Part shown: piece after piece, positions 6,414-8,746 of the stretch
Layout: each line of letters begins with the position of its first letter
Numbering within the stretch: the stretch's first letter is position 1
Assembly (NCBI GenBank): GCA_016177065.1
Contig: JACOVZ010000051.1
Location: 1-8,746, forward strand
Direction: 5' to 3'
Origin: Candidatus Wildermuthbacteria bacterium
GTDB taxonomy: Bacteria; Patescibacteriota; Minisyncoccia; Minisyncoccales; UBA10102
DNA length: 8,746 bases
The notes under the pieces: generated by a model
Seen by the model: only the letters and a program-made list of their open reading frames with translations
Told to the model about the DNA's origin: nothing
The model's database searches: none
Position numbers and translations under genes: made by a program

Positions 6414-7503
6414 TTTCTCGTTTCCCATCATTAAAATAGCCGCAGTCGGCGCATTCTCTTTCCTTGCGGCGTTTTTGATTACGCCCCTCCTCACGCATAT
6501 CCTGTATGCGCATAAACTTTGGAGAAAAGAAGTCAGAACGCAGGCATTGGGAGGAGGAGAAGTTCCCTTTTTCCAGAAGTTCCACAAAGAAGGAGAAACA
6601 AGAACTCCTCGCTTTGGAGGAATTCTCGTCTGGGTCGTTCCTCCTCTTACGGCGCTTCTTTTCTTTGCGCTTTCTTTTGCGAATATCGCATGGCTGGAAA
6701 AGCTTAACTTCTTCACAAGAGCCCAGACATGGCTGCCTTTGGCAACGCTGGCTGCGGCCGGGGCCGTAGGATTTCTGGACGATATTGTGCAGGTTATCTC
6801 AGCCCCCTCAAATAGATTGCTCAAGATGGTCTGGGATACAATCGGAAAGCACATAGCAGGAGGGCTTTCTTTGAAATTCCGCTTTGCCTTGGTTTCCGCA
6901 ATAGGGCTTGCGGGAGCATGGTGGTTTTTCTACAAGCTCGGGTGGACAACCCTTCACATTCCAGGTCTCGGAGACTTTGACATCGGGATCTGGTACATTC
7001 CCGTGTTCGTGCTCGTGATGCTTGCAACCTACTCAGGAGGAGTTATTGACGGCCTGGACGGATTAGCCGGGGGAACCTTTGCTTCTATGTTTATGGCGTT
7101 TGCAGTCATCTCATTCGCTCGGGGACAGTATGATCTTGCGACTTTGTGCATCGCGATTGTCGGAAGTTTGCTTGCATTCCTCTGGTTTAACATTCCTCCC
7201 GCACGGTTCTACATGGGAGAAACAGGAATGATGGGATTAACCGCAACCTTGACCGTGGTTGCGTTTCTCACGGATTCCGTTGCCGTGCTTCCCGTCATCG
7301 GATTTCTCCTGGTCCTGGAATCAGGGTCTGTAATCATACAGCTTCTCTCAAAGAAACTGCGAAAGAAAAAAGTTTTCCTTGCTGCCCCCATTCACCATCA
7401 CTTTGAAGCCTTGGGCTGGCCCCACTACAAGGTGACCATGAGATTCTGGGTTATCGGCGTAGTGGCCGCGATTCTTGGCGTGGCGATTAGACTACTAGGA
7501 TAA
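6403..7503 (+). CDS. mraY: Phospho-N-acetylmuramoyl-pentapeptide transferase (MraY), divergent active site
   Basis: Polytopic membrane enzyme that transfers phospho-MurNAc-pentapeptide from UDP to undecaprenyl phosphate, forming lipid I. 366 residues, the usual family length, with about ten hydrophobic helices. Recognisable motifs: RTPRFGG (67-73; TPTMGG in most MraY), GFLDD (123-127, the Mg-binding DD pair), VIDGLDGLAGG (from 214, D216 and D219; usually NLTDGLDGLA), NIPPARFYMGETG (263-275; usually PAxxFMGDTGS) and APIHHHFE (H331-H333), the cytoplasmic loop signature that sets MraY apart from WecA/TagO-type transferases. Two substitutions are striking: Asp to Glu in MGETG (E273) and Asn to Gly ahead of the DGLDG loop. 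The gene overlaps dacA by 11 bp in another frame and has no Shine-Dalgarno site, pointing to coupled translation. It ends 4 nt before murL. Confidence 0.95.
   Translation: MIFDFSFPIIKIAAVGAFSFLAAFLITPLLTHILYAHKLWRKEVRTQALGGGEVPFFQKFHKEGETRTPRFGGILVWVVPPLTALLFFALSFANIAWLEKLNFFTRAQTWLPLATLAAAGAVGFLDDIVQVISAPSNRLLKMVWDTIGKHIAGGLSLKFRFALVSAIGLAGAWWFFYKLGWTTLHIPGLGDFDIGIWYIPVFVLVMLATYSGGVIDGLDGLAGGTFASMFMAFAVISFARGQYDLATLCIAIVGSLLAFLWFNIPPARFYMGETGMMGLTATLTVVAFLTDSVAVLPVIGFLLVLESGSVIIQLLSKKLRKKKVFLAAPIHHHFEALGWPHYKVTMRFWVIGVVAAILGVAIRLLG
7497..7500 (+). promoter_or_regulatory. Shine-Dalgarno site for murL
   Basis: AGGA within the last codons of mraY, 7 nt before the ATG at 7508. It supports that start codon and same-transcript translation of murL after mraY. 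Confidence 0.55.
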
Positions 7504-7507
7504 AAGA

Positions 7508-8746
7508 ATGGAACTTTCCTTGTTGAGGAGAAAATATCCCCGCTTTATTTACAAAGGATATTCTTTTGCGTTATCAAAAGGAAATCTTGCAATCTCTTTT
7601 GATTTTGCAGTTCCTGCCTCACCGGCAGACGGGCCTCCGGATATTTCATTTCATCCGAGAGTATTGATTAAAAATGTTCCTCAAAAGGATATCAAAAGGG
7701 TAGGGGAGAAAACATTGCGAAATCTTGTATTTCATCTTGGACTCATGGAAATCCCGAGCTATTGGAAGGCAACGTGCTCTCCTGAAATTATTGTTGAAGC
7801 AGGATATTTAAATGCGCGGCAAATCAGCTGGTGGAAAGACCTTATTATGCAAGGAATGGGGGAGTACTTCTACAAAAACAAGATTGATTTCACCAAATCC
7901 AACTTTCTTTCTATTATATCCTTGGCTAAGTCAAGGAGTGGAAAACTTAACTTAGTTAAGGAATCTTTAACTAAGTTGAGTTTAAGAGAGAAGGTGCTGG
8001 TGCCGGTTGGAGGAGGGAAAGATGCGGCGGTAACATTAGAGTTATTGAAACAGGCAAAGATTCCTCTTCACCCGTTTATGCTGAATCCCAAAAAAGAGCA
8101 GCTCGCGATCGCAAGGATAAGCAAGACCGGAGATTCCTTGGTTGTTGAGCGCTCAATGGATCCGAAACTCTTTGAATTAAACAGAAAAGGATACCTGAAC
8201 GGCCACACTCCTTTTTCAGCATACCTTGCGTTTCTGGCAGTTCTGGAAGCTGTGCTTTTTGATTACAAGTACGTTGCGCTTTCCAATGAAAGAAGCTCTA
8301 ACGAGGGAAACGTGAAGTATCTCGGGAAAATCGTGAACCACCAATACTCAAAATCGTTTGAATTTGAAAAGAAGTTCAGAGAATATTCAAGGCTTTATCT
8401 TTCCAAAGACGTTGAATACTTCAGTTTTTTGCGGCCTTTGTACGAGCTCCAGATCGCAAAACTATTCTCCCGATACCCCCAATACTTCCATGCTTTCCTA
8501 AGCTGCAACGAAGCAAACAAAACAAAATCCGGGAAAAAGAAACCAACTGGAAAGTGGTGCGGGAAATGCGCAAAATGCTTGTTTGTATTCCTTGCTCTTT
8601 CTCCTTTTGCAGGGGAAAAAGCGACAATAAATATATTCAAAAAAGACCTTCTGCGCGACAAAACTCTTAAACCTTTGCTAGGAGATCTCACTGGCAAAAG
8701 AAAATTTAAGCCTTTTGTGAGCGTAGGCACAATAAAAGAAAGCAAG
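7508..8746 (+). CDS. murL: UDP-MurNAc-L-Ala-L-Glu epimerase (MurL), 3' end beyond window
   Basis: The frame is open from ATG 7508 to the last base (413 codons, no stop); only the C-terminus, probably a few tens of residues, is missing. MurL of Xanthomonas epimerises the terminal L-Glu of UDP-MurNAc-L-Ala-L-Glu to D-Glu in an ATP- and Mg-dependent reaction, after a MurD2 ligase has added L-Glu. Matches to the family: GMGEYFYKN (116-124), a PP-loop-like VPVGGGKD (165-172), LFELNRKGYLNGHTP (220-234), SNERSSNEGN (259-268), VNHQYSKSFEFEKKF (275-289), YFSFLRPLYEL (304-314), SCN (332-334), WCGKCAKC (350-357, a CxxCxxC probably joined by C333 to bind metal) and FVFLALSPF. The residue after GGGKD is Ala (173) where Ser is usual. 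Two palindromic segments sit in the frame, at residues about 35-44 and 138-159. AGGA precedes the start; the 4-nt gap to mraY indicates one operon. Confidence 0.93.
   Translation, partial: MELSLLRRKYPRFIYKGYSFALSKGNLAISFDFAVPASPADGPPDISFHPRVLIKNVPQKDIKRVGEKTLRNLVFHLGLMEIPSYWKATCSPEIIVEAGYLNARQISWWKDLIMQGMGEYFYKNKIDFTKSNFLSIISLAKSRSGKLNLVKESLTKLSLREKVLVPVGGGKDAAVTLELLKQAKIPLHPFMLNPKKEQLAIARISKTGDSLVVERSMDPKLFELNRKGYLNGHTPFSAYLAFLAVLEAVLFDYKYVALSNERSSNEGNVKYLGKIVNHQYSKSFEFEKKFREYSRLYLSKDVEYFSFLRPLYELQIAKLFSRYPQYFHAFLSCNEANKTKSGKKKPTGKWCGKCAKCLFVFLALSPFAGEKATINIFKKDLLRDKTLKPLLGDLTGKRKFKPFVSVGTIKESK
7613..7640 (+). repeat. GC-rich palindromic segment inside murL
   Basis: CTGCC (7614-7618) and GGCAG (7624-7628) form a perfect stem around TCACC, followed by GGGCC and two CCGG sites. 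The block is much richer in G+C than the surrounding murL sequence and encodes the proline-rich PASPADGPP, placed in a stretch where related proteins read as a plain beta-strand region. It resembles the short CCTGCC/GGCAGG palindromes scattered through many Patescibacteria genomes, as recalled rather than searched. Confidence 0.45.
7919..7983 (+). repeat. Tandem dyads inside murL, the second with 20-nt arms
   Basis: First dyad: TCCTTG (7919-7924) with CAAGGA (7932-7937), loop of 7. Second dyad: 7943-7962 against 7964-7983, centred on base 7963. 18 of 20 positions are complementary and the other two (7948/7978 and 7960/7966) are G-U in RNA, so the mRNA can form a stem of about 19 pairs with a 3-nt loop. 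It is AT-rich and encodes a Leu/Lys-rich linker (residues about 138-159) just before the PP-loop-like motif. Confidence 0.7.

Noticed and set aside
6403..7503. A WecA/TagO-type sugar-phosphate transferase instead of MraY
   Set aside because: The PIHHHFE loop and the length and spacing of motifs are those of MraY; WecA-like proteins carry a different His loop.
7508..8746. NAD synthase, ExsB or another PP-loop ATPase
   Set aside because: Only the GGGKD loop is shared. The SNERS, VNHQYSKSFEFE, RPL and WCGxC blocks are specific to MurL.
1..8746. CRISPR arrays, insertion sequences, phage genes or attachment sites
   Set aside because: No direct-repeat series, terminal inverted repeats, transposase, integrase or tRNA gene was seen; the genes form a core housekeeping and cell-wall region.

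Overview
The window reads as a compact bacterial chromosome segment, all genes on the + strand. It most resembles a member of the Candidate Phyla Radiation (Patescibacteria, Parcubacteria-like). Grounds for this: tightly packed or overlapping genes, pared-down versions of universal enzymes (an aspartyl-tRNA synthetase without the bacterial GAD insertion, a MurC with a shortened central domain), a divergent MraY, and a MurL-type epimerase. TGA is used as a normal stop (aspS, dacA), so the UGA=Gly code of Gracilibacteria/Absconditabacteria is not in use. The taxonomic placement is an inference from protein style, not from a marker search.

Layout. 1-1020: murC, cut off at its 5' end by the window edge. 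1073-1339: a small one-helix membrane protein with a very proline-rich tail, ending in a hairpin. 1384-2458: a monocistronic unit consisting of a consensus-like promoter, a leader with a hairpin, a Shine-Dalgarno site, a membrane-associated class I methyltransferase-like protein, and a long terminator hairpin. 2459-4009: an orphan multi-TM sensor histidine kinase whose start codon directly follows the terminator T-tract and whose likely promoter lies inside the terminator hairpin. 3998-8746: a probable operon aspS-dacA-mraY-murL, with a TTGATA-17-TATACT promoter placed so that the mRNA should begin at, or within a base or two of, the aspS ATG. Its junctions are a 4-bp overlap, an 11-bp overlap and a 4-nt gap. 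murL runs off the right edge.

How the genes work together. Four of the eight genes belong to murein metabolism. MurC adds L-Ala to UDP-MurNAc. MurL is predicted to convert the L-Glu of UDP-MurNAc-L-Ala-L-Glu to D-Glu. MraY moves the finished pentapeptide precursor to the lipid carrier. The DacA-like S11 peptidase trims the stem peptide outside the membrane. MurL is the most informative gene: in Xanthomonas, where the family was characterised, it works with a MurD-type ligase (MurD2) that adds L-Glu, replacing glutamate racemase plus ordinary MurD. The window therefore predicts this alternative D-Glu route here, with a partner ligase elsewhere in the genome, perhaps just downstream.

The most notable non-gene signals are two palindromic segments inside the murL reading frame (one GC-rich, one AT-rich with 20-nt arms), the terminator/promoter nesting before the kinase gene, and the apparently leaderless aspS promoter. 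No CRISPR array, tRNA, rRNA, transposase or integrase was found, and no gene-free stretch exceeds about 135 bases.
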